Position numbers and translations under genes: made by a program. Positions 24,603 through 33,821 of a DNA stretch of 42,458 bases are shown here, piece after piece; within the stretch, counting starts at the first letter, position 1; each line of letters begins with the position of its first letter. Below the pieces are notes generated by a model. It did not search any database, was not told the DNA's origin, and saw only the letters and a program-made list of their open reading frames with translations. Source of the stretch: Paradesertivirga sp036399495 (GTDB lineage: Bacteria; Bacteroidota; Bacteroidia; Sphingobacteriales; Sphingobacteriaceae); assembly GCA_036399495.1 (NCBI GenBank), contig DASWMZ010000134.1, forward strand, positions 1 through 42,458. Reading direction: 5' to 3'.

Positions 24603-25472
24603 TCAGTTTTGTTGGTTATAAATCTTTGTCACAAAATCAAACCATTTTCTCCAGAAATTATCAGTATCTAGATATTTAAAGCTTAAAATTTTAGGTACTT
24701 CTTTATTCTTTACTGTTTTTCTCTTTCCAGAGCCGTTATTTGGCGTTATGGAGGCACTTCGAATTTCGCCATTGTTTTCTGCTAACTTGATTCCTCCACC
24801 TAAAAATTTGGAGTTTTCTAATTTTAACCCTTCAGCATTATTATCTGATTTTGCGGTAACAGTTAATTCACCCGTGTTAGTAGATTTAAGTTCTTGATCT
24901 AGTTCGTCAGCCAATTCATCAAGAAAATCTTCATTGGTATATGAAACCCGATAACTAATGGAATGTACGACCTTCGCACTGAAAATTTCTTGAATTGCAC
25001 TCGCATCCTTTTCTAAAATTATTTCTAGTTTGTCATTATTTTCAACAAGCCTAGGCAATTCTCTCTTTAGGTAATTTTCGATATCTGAGGCAGTAGGGCC
25101 ACCATTCAATTTTTCGATGAATAGCCTATGTCGTTTAGTATGGAATAAACACCTAACTATTACAGGGTTTATTATATCATTGGGATCATTTGCTTCACTT
25201 TTAATTTGACCCTCTTTTAAGATAGTTCTTTCATTTCCAGGGACATACATGCCTTTAGCTGCTCGTCCATAAAGAAATAAGCTATCCGCACCATCTTTGG
25301 TGTTTATAAACGAATACAGCACTATTGCTTCGTTCTTGGACGTTTCAAAGTATTTAAAAGGCTTTGAGGCTAATTTTTCAATTAAACGTACGTACTCGTT
25401 TGAGCGGATAGTGCCAGTCTTGTTTGTTTGCAATTTAATATTGTAAACATGAAAACTTAATTTTCCTGCCAT
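24603..25472 (-). CDS. DUF4747-like protein of HerA-NurA operon
   Basis: 289 residues, soluble. The start MAGKLSFHVYNIKLQT, the middle CLFHTKRHRLFIEKLNG and the LEIILEKDASAI/VVHSISYRVSYTNEDFLD segments are like DUF4747 proteins as I remember them (a 260-310 residue family of unknown role). A beta-rich stretch follows (residues 210-250). No catalytic motif is visible. It stands 21 bp after the methyltransferase gene and 1 bp before the membrane protein gene. It may be a specificity, regulatory or RNA-binding component. The family call needs a profile search. Confidence 0.5.
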   Translation of the reverse strand: MAGKLSFHVYNIKLQTNKTGTIRSNEYVRLIEKLASKPFKYFETSKNEAIVLYSFINTKDGADSLFLYGRAAKGMYVPGNERTILKEGQIKSEANDPNDIINPVIVRCLFHTKRHRLFIEKLNGGPTASDIENYLKRELPRLVENNDKLEIILEKDASAIQEIFSAKVVHSISYRVSYTNEDFLDELADELDQELKSTNTGELTVTAKSDNNAEGLKLENSKFLGGGIKLAENNGEIRSASITPNNGSGKRKTVKNKEVPKILSFKYLDTDNFWRKWFDFVTKIYNQQN

Positions 25473-25493
25473 AGGGTAAATAATGAATTTGTG

Positions 25494-26642
25494 TTAAGAT
25501 TTATTCTCGTTAAAGGACCTGCGTGTCAAAATAATATCTACTTCTCCTGGTTTCAATGACTTGTCACCATAAAGCTGAGTTTGTGTTTTGGTGTCCTTAC
25601 TTAAAGGCTTTTCAACAATTTTTATATTATGTGCAGGAAAATGCTTTTTTAGAATTTCAAGAGTCGAATTAAAAGTAAATTCCCTTTTGTCTGTTCTTAC
25701 ATAAATCGTACTATTCGTTGTCATCATCAATGCACAATTCCCAAAAACACTATCAAGTAAATCGTAATACTCTTGTTTGTTTATGAACCGCCCTTTGTGT
25801 TTATCTTTTATTAATTGGGGGCTTGCTGGCCCTCCTAATACCCAAAGCCTCAACCACTGGTCTGCGTGATAATCAGTTATGGAACAGTACGGGGGTGATG
25901 TAAATAATAGGGAAAACTTGATATTATGAGTTTCTGCTCTTTCTCGGATAGCTTTTAATTCATGTGCACTATCGCCAAATACCACCGCGCTTTCTGTTAT
26001 TGTGGGCTTACCTTTCTCGTATCGCCAATTTATCTTATTTAAAATAAAGTCACATGGGTTAACTTCTGGAGGAATGTCCATATTATTTTTTTTCCACCAT
26101 TGAACAGAATAGTTCATTCCCATGGATTTAGTCATCCGCATTTGATTAGAGAGACCTTCGCCTATTTTCGAGTGCAGGTAGACTAAGATAATCGATACCA
26201 ATGTAGCATCTATATCGCTGTTCTTCCAATTAAGTTGTGCCCTCGCACATAATAAGAATTTGAGGACCTCATCACAGTAACATATTCTAAAAAATTCAGG
26301 CATTTTTTTAGCAGCCCTACTGTAGTAATTCCTTTTCCCGTAAATTTCTAAAAGTCTATTTATTACGTCTTCCTTGTCAGCCGGCTGAAGTTTAACATAG
26401 CCATATAACCAACCGACAGGATTTATTTCTATCCCAAGACTATTGCGGCCTAAAATTCCGCCCGCATAAATACTTGAACATCTTCCGGCGAAGGGATCAA
26501 TTATATAGTCTCCTTCCTTAGAATATTCACTAACGACATCAAATGCAAATTCCAAAGGAAACATGGCATAGTAAGGCCCAAATCTTGCCCATCTAGATTC
26601 TGCAGTTTTATATCCCTTTAGTACGTCCTGTGCAGCTAACAT
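25494..26642 (-). CDS. DNA methyltransferase (TSPPY, amino-methylating type)
   Basis: 382 residues. The AdoMet-binding motif I is DPFAGRCSSIYAG (D49-G61) with GIEINP (70-75) next, and the catalytic motif is TSPPYCSITDY (248-258). The order I then IV, with about 185 residues between, resembles alpha-type amino-methyltransferases; SPPY is most usual for N4-cytosine but also occurs in N6-adenine enzymes. It is followed by a nuclease- and ATPase-free region, so it methylates on its own and no restriction endonuclease of Type II is next to it. It is 6 bp after the NurA gene. It would mark host DNA against the HerA-NurA pair (inference). Confidence 0.82.
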   Translation of the reverse strand: MLAAQDVLKGYKTAESRWARFGPYYAMFPLEFAFDVVSEYSKEGDYIIDPFAGRCSSIYAGGILGRNSLGIEINPVGWLYGYVKLQPADKEDVINRLLEIYGKRNYYSRAAKKMPEFFRICYCDEVLKFLLCARAQLNWKNSDIDATLVSIILVYLHSKIGEGLSNQMRMTKSMGMNYSVQWWKKNNMDIPPEVNPCDFILNKINWRYEKGKPTITESAVVFGDSAHELKAIRERAETHNIKFSLLFTSPPYCSITDYHADQWLRLWVLGGPASPQLIKDKHKGRFINKQEYYDLLDSVFGNCALMMTTNSTIYVRTDKREFTFNSTLEILKKHFPAHNIKIVEKPLSKDTKTQTQLYGDKSLKPGEVDIILTRRSFNENKS

Positions 26643-26648
26643 TGGATA

Positions 26649-28022
26649 TCAAGATTTATCTCTTATTTCTCTTGCCATATCTTCAAATATTCTTCTACCT
26701 AAATTTAAAGGTATGGCAGCTTCAGCATGTGCAGACACTAAGGGAGAAACCGAATTCGGATAGCGGCTTGAAACAAGTTGATCGAGTAGATTCATTACAT
26801 CGGCAAGTCTAACGAATTGATTTGGACTTGCAGTTTTTAAATCTTTTTGATAATCTGTGAAACAAGCGACCACCGGTACGATTTTCTGCCCCGACGCGGC
26901 TTTGTAAAAAAACTTTCTCCCGAAGTAAGTATCTTGTCCATATGGCTTATTACTTTCAGAAAAAATAATATTTTTCTTTATATAATTATCAGTTAATAGT
27001 AATGCAGATTTTGGTGGAAATTTATCTTTTATACCATCTTTAGTGGTATCGATTTCCAAAAAGTGGTTAAAGAAAGTTCCTGACTTTTCAATCCCAATAA
27101 TTAACAAGTCAACCCCATTTATCTTTTTCTGCTCCTCGTTAATTCTGCAGAGTTCTTCATCAATCGCTTTTGTAAGCCACGATGAAGTACTGAAAACTGC
27201 CAGTGGACCATCCATAATAAAAGCTACACGACGTAAAGTAGCATACCAACCCTTCTCTTTCTTTTCTTTTATTTCAAAAGCTCTTAAAAGGTGTATGAGT
27301 AAAAGCTTTTCTAAAGTGGCCATTGTTTGCCCGAACATTTCCCCGTTTGTACCAGCGGGGTTCATTAATTCGTGTAAGCGTAGTGCATCAGTCGAAAAAA
27401 GGGCCTCGTTTGAATGCGGACAAATGTATTCTCCGTAGCCATAAGTCATGAACTCATGTTTAAATTCTTCAATAGGACTCTTTGGGAGAGATCCTTCAGA
27501 AGTGCTTCTTTTAATTCGAAACAGATGTTCAAATGTATCTAAAAGAGTTTCGCCTTCAGAAAAAATAATATTACTACGGAGCTCTTCAAATAATGCTCGT
27601 CGATATGAAGCTTTTGCGTCTTTTTCAGAATCAAGGATAACGTTACAGCCAGGGAAGACACTTTCGATTGTAGAGGCCTTCTCTGTATCGCGAAACTTTT
27701 TTGGACTTATAAACTCATTTCGTTCAAGTTCCTTAACTAATTTTAAGTCAATTAAGACAGATGCAACTGTTACATAGCCGAATTCCGCACCTGGAAATCC
27801 ATTTTCAGCTTTAGCTGTTAAACTGCTTCCATCGATTGCCAATACTAAATCTGGTTGAAGTTGGCTAGGCTCTAAGTCGTCTTTATGAATTATTAATTCA
27901 TCGATTTCTTTTTCATCGTCCGTAGGCCTAATTTTAAGACGCTCTTGCAACGCCTTGACTTTTGCGCTATCAAGCATCCGCCGTAGAGGCTCATAACTTG
28001 CAAATTCGCCTTCAAAGCTCAT
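26649..28022 (-). CDS. nurA: NurA-type nuclease
   Basis: 457 residues from ATG 28022; an upstream TTG at 28049 extends the frame by nine residues but the ATG, overlapping the HerA stop by 11 bp, is the better start. The RNase H-like NurA fold is shown by LVLAIDGSSLTAKAENGFPG with the first catalytic Asp (D64), the later FIMDGPLAVFS segment with a second Asp, and a C-terminal SPLVSAHAEAAI region with the conserved His. NurA is a 5'-3' exo- and endonuclease that works with HerA in archaeal end resection (known). The bacterial pairs take part in anti-phage defence. It is longer than archaeal NurA (about 340 residues). Confidence 0.85.
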   Translation of the reverse strand: MSFEGEFASYEPLRRMLDSAKVKALQERLKIRPTDDEKEIDELIIHKDDLEPSQLQPDLVLAIDGSSLTAKAENGFPGAEFGYVTVASVLIDLKLVKELERNEFISPKKFRDTEKASTIESVFPGCNVILDSEKDAKASYRRALFEELRSNIIFSEGETLLDTFEHLFRIKRSTSEGSLPKSPIEEFKHEFMTYGYGEYICPHSNEALFSTDALRLHELMNPAGTNGEMFGQTMATLEKLLLIHLLRAFEIKEKKEKGWYATLRRVAFIMDGPLAVFSTSSWLTKAIDEELCRINEEQKKINGVDLLIIGIEKSGTFFNHFLEIDTTKDGIKDKFPPKSALLLTDNYIKKNIIFSESNKPYGQDTYFGRKFFYKAASGQKIVPVVACFTDYQKDLKTASPNQFVRLADVMNLLDQLVSSRYPNSVSPLVSAHAEAAIPLNLGRRIFEDMAREIRDKS

Positions 28023-30159
28023 TAGTAGTTTCGATTTGAAATTTGTCAACCTGAACTGGTATCACAAACGGATTGCTTAGCGTCTTAACTCTTAGAAACC
28101 CCTTGTCTTGAGCTCTCCTTATAGATGGCTCAAAGTCAGCGAAATCATAATATTTACACAGCTCCTTAGTTTCATCAGTATTATTTAGATGCGCTATAAA
28201 CCAGTTTGATGTATTCCTCAAAATATTTTTTTGAATACTGCTCACTTCTTGAGTAGCATATACCATCCCAATATGATATTTAGCACCTTCTTTGGCTGTT
28301 CTCACCCAAATATCTGTAAGGTCTAAATCATTACCCGCAGGTAAGATATTATGTGCTTCTTCTATATAAACTAGAATTTCAGGGATATCCAAGGCCCCTT
28401 GAATAAAGCATTTTTGATTCTCTCTAAAAATCTTTGTCATTATTCTGTTAGCAGAAGACTTATTTAGCTCAGGTTCGCCACTGGATTGATCTATAACTAC
28501 TAATTTCCCAGAAGTCAAGTGTTTATAAATATCCTCTGCGTAATCGTGGTTGGTATCAGAACTGTGCTGTTCTGCAGCTTTACCGATCTTACGGGTTCCA
28601 TTCGCATATTGGAACATTCCAATTATTTTTTTTAGATCTTCATCCGCCCAACTATCTCCTGAACCGCCTGGCCTGCTTACATAAGTAGTTTCAAATGCTC
28701 TATAACCACTTTGGTTATCTCGAATGAATTTATCTAAATTTTCAAAAGCACTTGCAAGTTGTGCCCAATTTGGATTTGGATTCGAAAAGATTTGTGCTGC
28801 TGATTGATAATCAGGAGCGTTATTACTGGTACTGCTTTGCATTGCTGCTAGTAGTTGTGGATTAAACAACCTTGCTGTTGATGCTCTTAAATTTTGAGGA
28901 ATCGGAAATCCTGCTCTAGCTAAAACCGAACGATAAGCTAATACTCTTCTATTATATCTTGTAGACGCACTAATATCAGTAGGATCAGGAGCTTCAAAGC
29001 TTACTTGCAAAAAATTCTTTATATAAGTTGTATTGTCTTCAGCTAAAATACTGTCAATAATTTCTTTGCCTATTTGCAGATTCTCATTCAGATAGAAATT
29101 TAATAGCATTAGTTTTCTGTCAGGATCACTTGGGTGTCTAGTAATACCATAGGTGACAACTTCGTCCGACTTAACCCCATCCGGTAATAACTCCCATATA
29201 TTTTTTAGCGCATTGGAATTGTTGTTTCCATCTTTATCTTGAGAGTTTTCATTGGCATATTCACCATTCGGATCAAAAATAATTTGGCCAATTCTCAAAG
29301 GATTATCTTGGGGGTTCTGTGTGGTTCTTAATTCAAAAACAGACTTAGCAATGATTTTTGTGGTATTTGATTTTCCTGTTCTGGTCATCCCAAATAGTGC
29401 GGACTTTTGACTTAACAAGTCAGCGGGATAAATATATACGGGAACATCATCAATCTGTTGATATTTTCTATTAGTAGAAGCATATCTTACATAGCCAAGT
29501 TTCACTCGTTCGGTATTCTGATAACGCTCAATATGAGACTGAATGTTCGAAGGATCTGAGTAATTTACTATTTCTTCTAAAGCTTCTGCATTAGGTTTAA
29601 AAACTTTCAAACCCCGATTTGGGTAATAGTTAGAAATATCGCTCCCGAATTTTAGACACAAAGGTGAATCAGAAACATTTGAATTTTCTTCTAAAAAAAA
29701 GGTCCCAATAATTCTGCATTGCACACCTGCGTAACCTAAAATTACACGCGTTTTAGCATCCATAGCACCATCGCTATCCCAATGCTTTTCAGTTTCGCCG
29801 CTTACGCGTTGCGCCGTTTCAACCCTGATTCGTTCTGCTTCCTTATCTTGTGGGAGGGGTGCGCTATCCATCACTCTTAATAGAATAAATGAAGCATCCT
29901 CTGATTTAAAGTCGATTTTATCGAATTCTTGATTCCCGCTTTCTGGACAAATTCTCGTTGCTATTAAGAAACTCAAACTCGGGATTCCACCGACTTTTTT
30001 TCGCTCACTATCATGTATTATAACCCTTGCGGTTTCATAATTTATAGAGTATAAATCGCCTACTTGTTCACTGGATTGAATCAGTTTTTTGAACCACTGT
30101 TGCGTTTCTACAATTCTGTTGTTTGTACGTCTTTGAATAATTCCGGATTCAATACTCAT
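28012..30159 (-). CDS. herA: HerA-type hexameric ATPase/translocase
   Basis: 715 residues. The ATPase core has Walker A GMTRTGKSN (G257-N265), Walker B LVYIEEAHN (E600, E601), and the sensor-like YATQEVSSIQKNIL region; residues 1-230 contain a HAS-barrel-like part, and an insert of about 150 residues (400-550) separates the A and B motifs. This matches HerA/DUF87 proteins, which form hexameric rings that translocate on double-stranded DNA and activate NurA (known). It is the first gene of the operon and overlaps nurA. A Bacteroidota promoter is found 40-70 bp upstream. It is larger than archaeal HerA (about 500 residues), as is common in bacterial defence versions. Confidence 0.88.
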   Translation of the reverse strand: MSIESGIIQRRTNNRIVETQQWFKKLIQSSEQVGDLYSINYETARVIIHDSERKKVGGIPSLSFLIATRICPESGNQEFDKIDFKSEDASFILLRVMDSAPLPQDKEAERIRVETAQRVSGETEKHWDSDGAMDAKTRVILGYAGVQCRIIGTFFLEENSNVSDSPLCLKFGSDISNYYPNRGLKVFKPNAEALEEIVNYSDPSNIQSHIERYQNTERVKLGYVRYASTNRKYQQIDDVPVYIYPADLLSQKSALFGMTRTGKSNTTKIIAKSVFELRTTQNPQDNPLRIGQIIFDPNGEYANENSQDKDGNNNSNALKNIWELLPDGVKSDEVVTYGITRHPSDPDRKLMLLNFYLNENLQIGKEIIDSILAEDNTTYIKNFLQVSFEAPDPTDISASTRYNRRVLAYRSVLARAGFPIPQNLRASTARLFNPQLLAAMQSSTSNNAPDYQSAAQIFSNPNPNWAQLASAFENLDKFIRDNQSGYRAFETTYVSRPGGSGDSWADEDLKKIIGMFQYANGTRKIGKAAEQHSSDTNHDYAEDIYKHLTSGKLVVIDQSSGEPELNKSSANRIMTKIFRENQKCFIQGALDIPEILVYIEEAHNILPAGNDLDLTDIWVRTAKEGAKYHIGMVYATQEVSSIQKNILRNTSNWFIAHLNNTDETKELCKYYDFADFEPSIRRAQDKGFLRVKTLSNPFVIPVQVDKFQIETTNEL

Positions 30160-30199
30160 TTTGCTTAGGCTTAGTACTCGAAAAAAATATAGATGTAAC

Positions 30200-30230
30200 C
30201 AAATGTAACAGTGTTAGAGTATACTTACAA
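30200..30230 (-). promoter_or_regulatory. Promoter of the HerA-NurA operon
   Basis: On the minus strand TTG (30230-30228), 20 bp spacing and TACATTTG (30207-30200). This fits the Bacteroidota -33/-7 consensus (TTTG, N19-21, TAnnTTTG). The expected start of the transcript is about 30 bp before the HerA ATG at 30159. Confidence 0.65.
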
Positions 30231-30430
30231 CTTAATTAAAAAACTAAAAACAAAAGTTAATATTTAACTGTATTGCATGATTGTGCGTAATTCTTAGTTT
30301 AAACAATATACTTTCCATCCTAAACCCGGGTGCAACGGATACCCGCCTCTGCGCCTAAGGCCTGCAGGCGTATGAGTGAAACACGGGGCTTCCAGAACAT
30401 AGCAGCACCTGCTTTCCGTTTCCACTCTGC

Positions 30431-30496
30431 GACTCTGCTCAGGATGACACGAATGATGTCTCGAAACCATAGATTGCTTCGTGCCTCGCAATGACG
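30431..30496. repeat. Common interspersed repeat of the 'cgcaatgacg' type
   Basis: GACTCTGCTCAGGATGACA (30431-30449) and ATTGCTTCGTGCCTCGCAAT followed by GACG (30473-30496). On the minus strand such repeats produce the familiar spurious peptides HCEARSNL and CHPEQSRRVE, found over many bacterial genomes. The region 30300-30420 also contains a GCCTGCAGGC palindrome. No gene is expected here. Confidence 0.65.
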
Positions 30497-30563
30497 TAAA
30501 ACACCCACCCCTTTTTACATTCCCCTCACCCAAATCCCCAACATTTCCCTACCTTCATACTCT

Positions 30564-33500
30564 ATGCAAATCCTCTCAAAATACAACGAGAACTTTCAAA
30601 AGGCCCTTTCGCGATTAAACGAGAACCAGCTAAAGGCGGTGAATCGGATTGATGGCCCGGTGCTGGTAATTGCCGGTCCGGGGACGGGGAAAACGCAGAT
30701 TCTGGCGGCGCGGATTGGTAAAATACTGCTGGATACGGATACGCAGCCTCATAATATTTTGTGCTTAACCTATACAGATGCGGGTGCGGTGGCAATGCGG
30801 AAGCGGCTGTTCGAGTTTATTGGTCCGGAGGCGTACCGGGTGAATATTTATACCTTCCACGCGTTTTGTAACGACATTATACAGGAGAACCTGGACTATT
30901 TCGGCAAGCTGGAGCTGGACCCGATTTCGGATCTGGAGCGCATTGACCTCTTCCGCCGGCTGGTTGACAGTTTCGGGAAGGACCACCCGCTGAAGCGTTT
31001 CCGCGGGGATGTGTATTTCGAGATTAGCCGCCTTCAGGAACTGTTTTCGATTATGAAGCGGGAAGACTGGAGCGCGGAGTATATCGAAGGGAAAATTGAG
31101 GAGTTTAAGGAGCTGGTGGGCAGCTGCGAGCCGGAATCGATTTACTACAAGGTTTATAAATACGCTAAAAAGTATCTGAATAAAGAGGCGGGTTCGCTAA
31201 AGCCTGCTTATACGGAGCTCTGCGAAAAGCTGACGCTGCTGAAGGCGGCGGTGCATGAGTATCCGCGCTACCAGAAGATGATGCAGGCGGAGGGCCGCTA
31301 TGATTATGACGACATGATCATTTGGGTGCTGGATGCTTTTAAAAAGGATGAGAATTTTCTGCTGAACTACCAGGAGCGTTACCAATATATTCTGGTGGAC
31401 GAGTACCAGGATACCAGCGGTGCGCAGAATGAGTTGATCAGCATGTTAATCAGCTACTGGGAAAACCCTAATATTTTTGTGGTAGGCGATGACGACCAGT
31501 CTATTTTCCGTTTCCAGGGTGCCAACGTGCAGAACATTACGGATTATAGTTCGCGCTATGCGGATGCGCTTTACCATGTGATGCTGACGGATAATTACCG
31601 TTCGAGTCAGCATATTTTAGATACGGCGCGGGTGCTGATTGAGCATAATACCGAGCGGGTGAGTTTGCCGGGATTGAGCAAGTTTTTGCTTTCTAAGCAT
31701 GAGATGCATGTGGGCAGCACCATTTTGCCCGAGATTAAGGCTTACCAGAGCCAATTTCATGAGTTTGCGGCGATTACGGAAGAGGTGTCGCGCTTGATTG
31801 CGGATGGTGTTGCCCCGGAGGAAATTGCAGTGATTTACAAGGAGCACCGCTCGGGACAGGAGCTGGCCAGGTATTTTCATTTAAGGGGCATCCCGGTGAA
31901 TACCAAGCGGAAGGTGAATATTTTGACGGAGCCTTTCGGGCAGAAGATTGTGAACCTGCTGCGCTACCTGGCAATAGAGAACGAGTTTCCGTTTAACGGG
32001 GATGAGCTGCTGTTCCAGATTATGCATTATGATTTTTACGACATCGCCCCGATTGATGCGGCTAAGATTTGTGTGGAGGTAACCGAAGCGCAGCGAAGTA
32101 ATTATAAGGAGAAGGTTTCTATCCGATTGAAGATTCAGCAGATTGCAGCGAAAACGGGTTTAACTTTATTTGATACCGAGAGCCATAAACAGATTAAGCG
32201 CCTGAGCGAGGATTTGGAGTTCTGGATTAAGGAGGCCAATAACCTGACGCTGCAAAACCTGTTCGAGAAGATTATGGTGCGGGGCGGGATATTGGCTTAT
32301 ATTCTAAAGTCGCCGGATAAAACCTGGCTGATGCAGGTGATTTCCTCGCTGTTTAATTTCCTGAAGGAGGAGACACGTAAAAAGCCGGATTTGAAGCTGG
32401 GGGACTTTATCGGCCTGATTGATTTACTGGAAGAGAATGATTTGTCCCTGGAACTGCATCAAACGATTTTCCACCAGCAGGGGGTTAACTTCCTGACTTG
32501 CCATGGCTCTAAAGGTTTGGAGTTTGAGCATGTGTACCTCATCGGGAGTACCAAAAATGTTTGGGAGAAGAAGCGGAGCCGGAGCATGGGTTATAAACTT
32601 CCGGATACGGTGTTTTCTTCGATGCCTTCTTCTAGCAATGAGGAGGAGCTGCGTCGCTTATTTTATGTCGCCATTACGCGTGCGAAAAGGCATTTAACTA
32701 TTTCCTTCCCGGAGATGGATAGCAAGGGCAAGGATTTGGAGCCGACAGTGTTTATCGGCGAGATTCTTTCGAAAACGGACCATACCATTGTGCGGGAACC
32801 GGTTTCGGATGCGGTGCTCACAGAGTTTTTTGTGCTGCAGTTTACGGAGGATGATAAGCCGTCTGTCGGCCTGATTGATACGGAATATGTGAAGCAGCTT
32901 TTGCAGAACTACTCGCTGAGTGTGACGCATTTGAATAATTATTTGGATTGTCCGCTGAAGTTCTATTTCCAGAACTTAATTATGGTGCCAAGCGGCAAGA
33001 ATGAAACCATGACTTTTGGTTCGGCGGTACATTGGGCGTTGAATAAGTTGTTCCGCTCGCTGCCGGATAATGGGAATGAGTTCCATGGGCTGCCTCAGTT
33101 CTTAAAGGATTTTGAGTGGTACATGAAGCGTAACCGCGAGGCTTTTACGGATGAGCAGTTTAAGCGCCGCATGGAGTATGGGGAGAAGATTCTTCCGGAG
33201 TTCTATAATAAGTATGTTGAATCCTGGGAGAAGATTACGGTAACGGAATATGCCATTAAGCAAGTGGAGGTTGATGGTGTGCCGATTAAAGGGGTTTTGG
33301 ATAAGCTCGAATTCCATGGTACCCAGGTGAATGTGGTGGATTATAAAACGGGTAATTACGAACGGGCTAAACCCAAGTTCGCCGCACCGAATGAGAAGGA
33401 CCCTTTAGGTGGCGATTACTGGCGGCAGGCGGTGTTCTATAAAATCTTAGTGGAAAACGACCGTCGCAAGAACTGGGAGGTGGTGAGTACGGAGTTTGAT

Positions 33501-33722
33501 TTTATTGAGCCGGTTAAGGATGAGTATGTGAAGCATAAGGTGGTGATAAGGCCGGAGGATATTGCAGTTGTAAAAGGCCAAATCAAAGAAACCTTCACCA
33601 GGATCCAGAATCATGAGTTTGATGGGTGTGGGAAGGAGGATTGTAGTTGGTGTGGGTTTGTGAGGAGTAATTTTAAGAAGGAAGTGGATGTGAGTGATGG
33701 GGTTGAGGAGCAAGAAAGATAG
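30564..33722 (+). CDS. UvrD/PcrA-like helicase fused to a PD-(D/E)XK nuclease with Fe-S cluster
   Basis: 1052 residues. The superfamily 1A helicase part has Walker A AGPGTGKTQ (G38-K43), motif II DEYQD (279-283) and motif VI VAITRAKRHL. The C-terminal nuclease shows GVLDKLEF and VNVVDYKTG (D926, K928). One Cys before it (C796 in LDCPLKFYF) and three after it (C1022, C1027, C1030 in GCGKEDCSWCG) match the iron-sulfur staple of AddB- and Cas4-like nucleases. Expected role: unwinding and cutting DNA ends, perhaps a RecB/AddAB-like repair enzyme. It is read away from the HerA operon across 404 bp, with clearly higher G+C, so it is probably chromosomal rather than part of the island. Confidence 0.88.
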   Translation: MQILSKYNENFQKALSRLNENQLKAVNRIDGPVLVIAGPGTGKTQILAARIGKILLDTDTQPHNILCLTYTDAGAVAMRKRLFEFIGPEAYRVNIYTFHAFCNDIIQENLDYFGKLELDPISDLERIDLFRRLVDSFGKDHPLKRFRGDVYFEISRLQELFSIMKREDWSAEYIEGKIEEFKELVGSCEPESIYYKVYKYAKKYLNKEAGSLKPAYTELCEKLTLLKAAVHEYPRYQKMMQAEGRYDYDDMIIWVLDAFKKDENFLLNYQERYQYILVDEYQDTSGAQNELISMLISYWENPNIFVVGDDDQSIFRFQGANVQNITDYSSRYADALYHVMLTDNYRSSQHILDTARVLIEHNTERVSLPGLSKFLLSKHEMHVGSTILPEIKAYQSQFHEFAAITEEVSRLIADGVAPEEIAVIYKEHRSGQELARYFHLRGIPVNTKRKVNILTEPFGQKIVNLLRYLAIENEFPFNGDELLFQIMHYDFYDIAPIDAAKICVEVTEAQRSNYKEKVSIRLKIQQIAAKTGLTLFDTESHKQIKRLSEDLEFWIKEANNLTLQNLFEKIMVRGGILAYILKSPDKTWLMQVISSLFNFLKEETRKKPDLKLGDFIGLIDLLEENDLSLELHQTIFHQQGVNFLTCHGSKGLEFEHVYLIGSTKNVWEKKRSRSMGYKLPDTVFSSMPSSSNEEELRRLFYVAITRAKRHLTISFPEMDSKGKDLEPTVFIGEILSKTDHTIVREPVSDAVLTEFFVLQFTEDDKPSVGLIDTEYVKQLLQNYSLSVTHLNNYLDCPLKFYFQNLIMVPSGKNETMTFGSAVHWALNKLFRSLPDNGNEFHGLPQFLKDFEWYMKRNREAFTDEQFKRRMEYGEKILPEFYNKYVESWEKITVTEYAIKQVEVDGVPIKGVLDKLEFHGTQVNVVDYKTGNYERAKPKFAAPNEKDPLGGDYWRQAVFYKILVENDRRKNWEVVSTEFDFIEPVKDEYVKHKVVIRPEDIAVVKGQIKETFTRIQNHEFDGCGKEDCSWCGFVRSNFKKEVDVSDGVEEQER

Positions 33723-33821
33723 TTATTTCGCAGCTTTAAGCGCTTTGCCTTGCTCCCCTTTTTTCAAGGGGAGCTGTCCGCAGGACTGAGGGGTTCATTA
33801 ACCCTCGATTGATTTTAGTAT

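Noticed and set aside
28012..30159. DndH/DptH of a phosphorothioation-dependent restriction system
   Set aside because: No DndA-E, DndF or DndG genes are nearby; the partner is NurA, so the HerA-NurA reading fits better.
20946..30159. Prophage
   Set aside because: No integrase, terminase, portal, capsid or tail genes, and no att-like repeats were seen at the edges.
30294..30533. Two overlapping minus-strand open frames of 62 and 79 codons
   Set aside because: They contain the well-known spurious peptides from interspersed repeats (CHPEQSRRVE, HCEARSNL).
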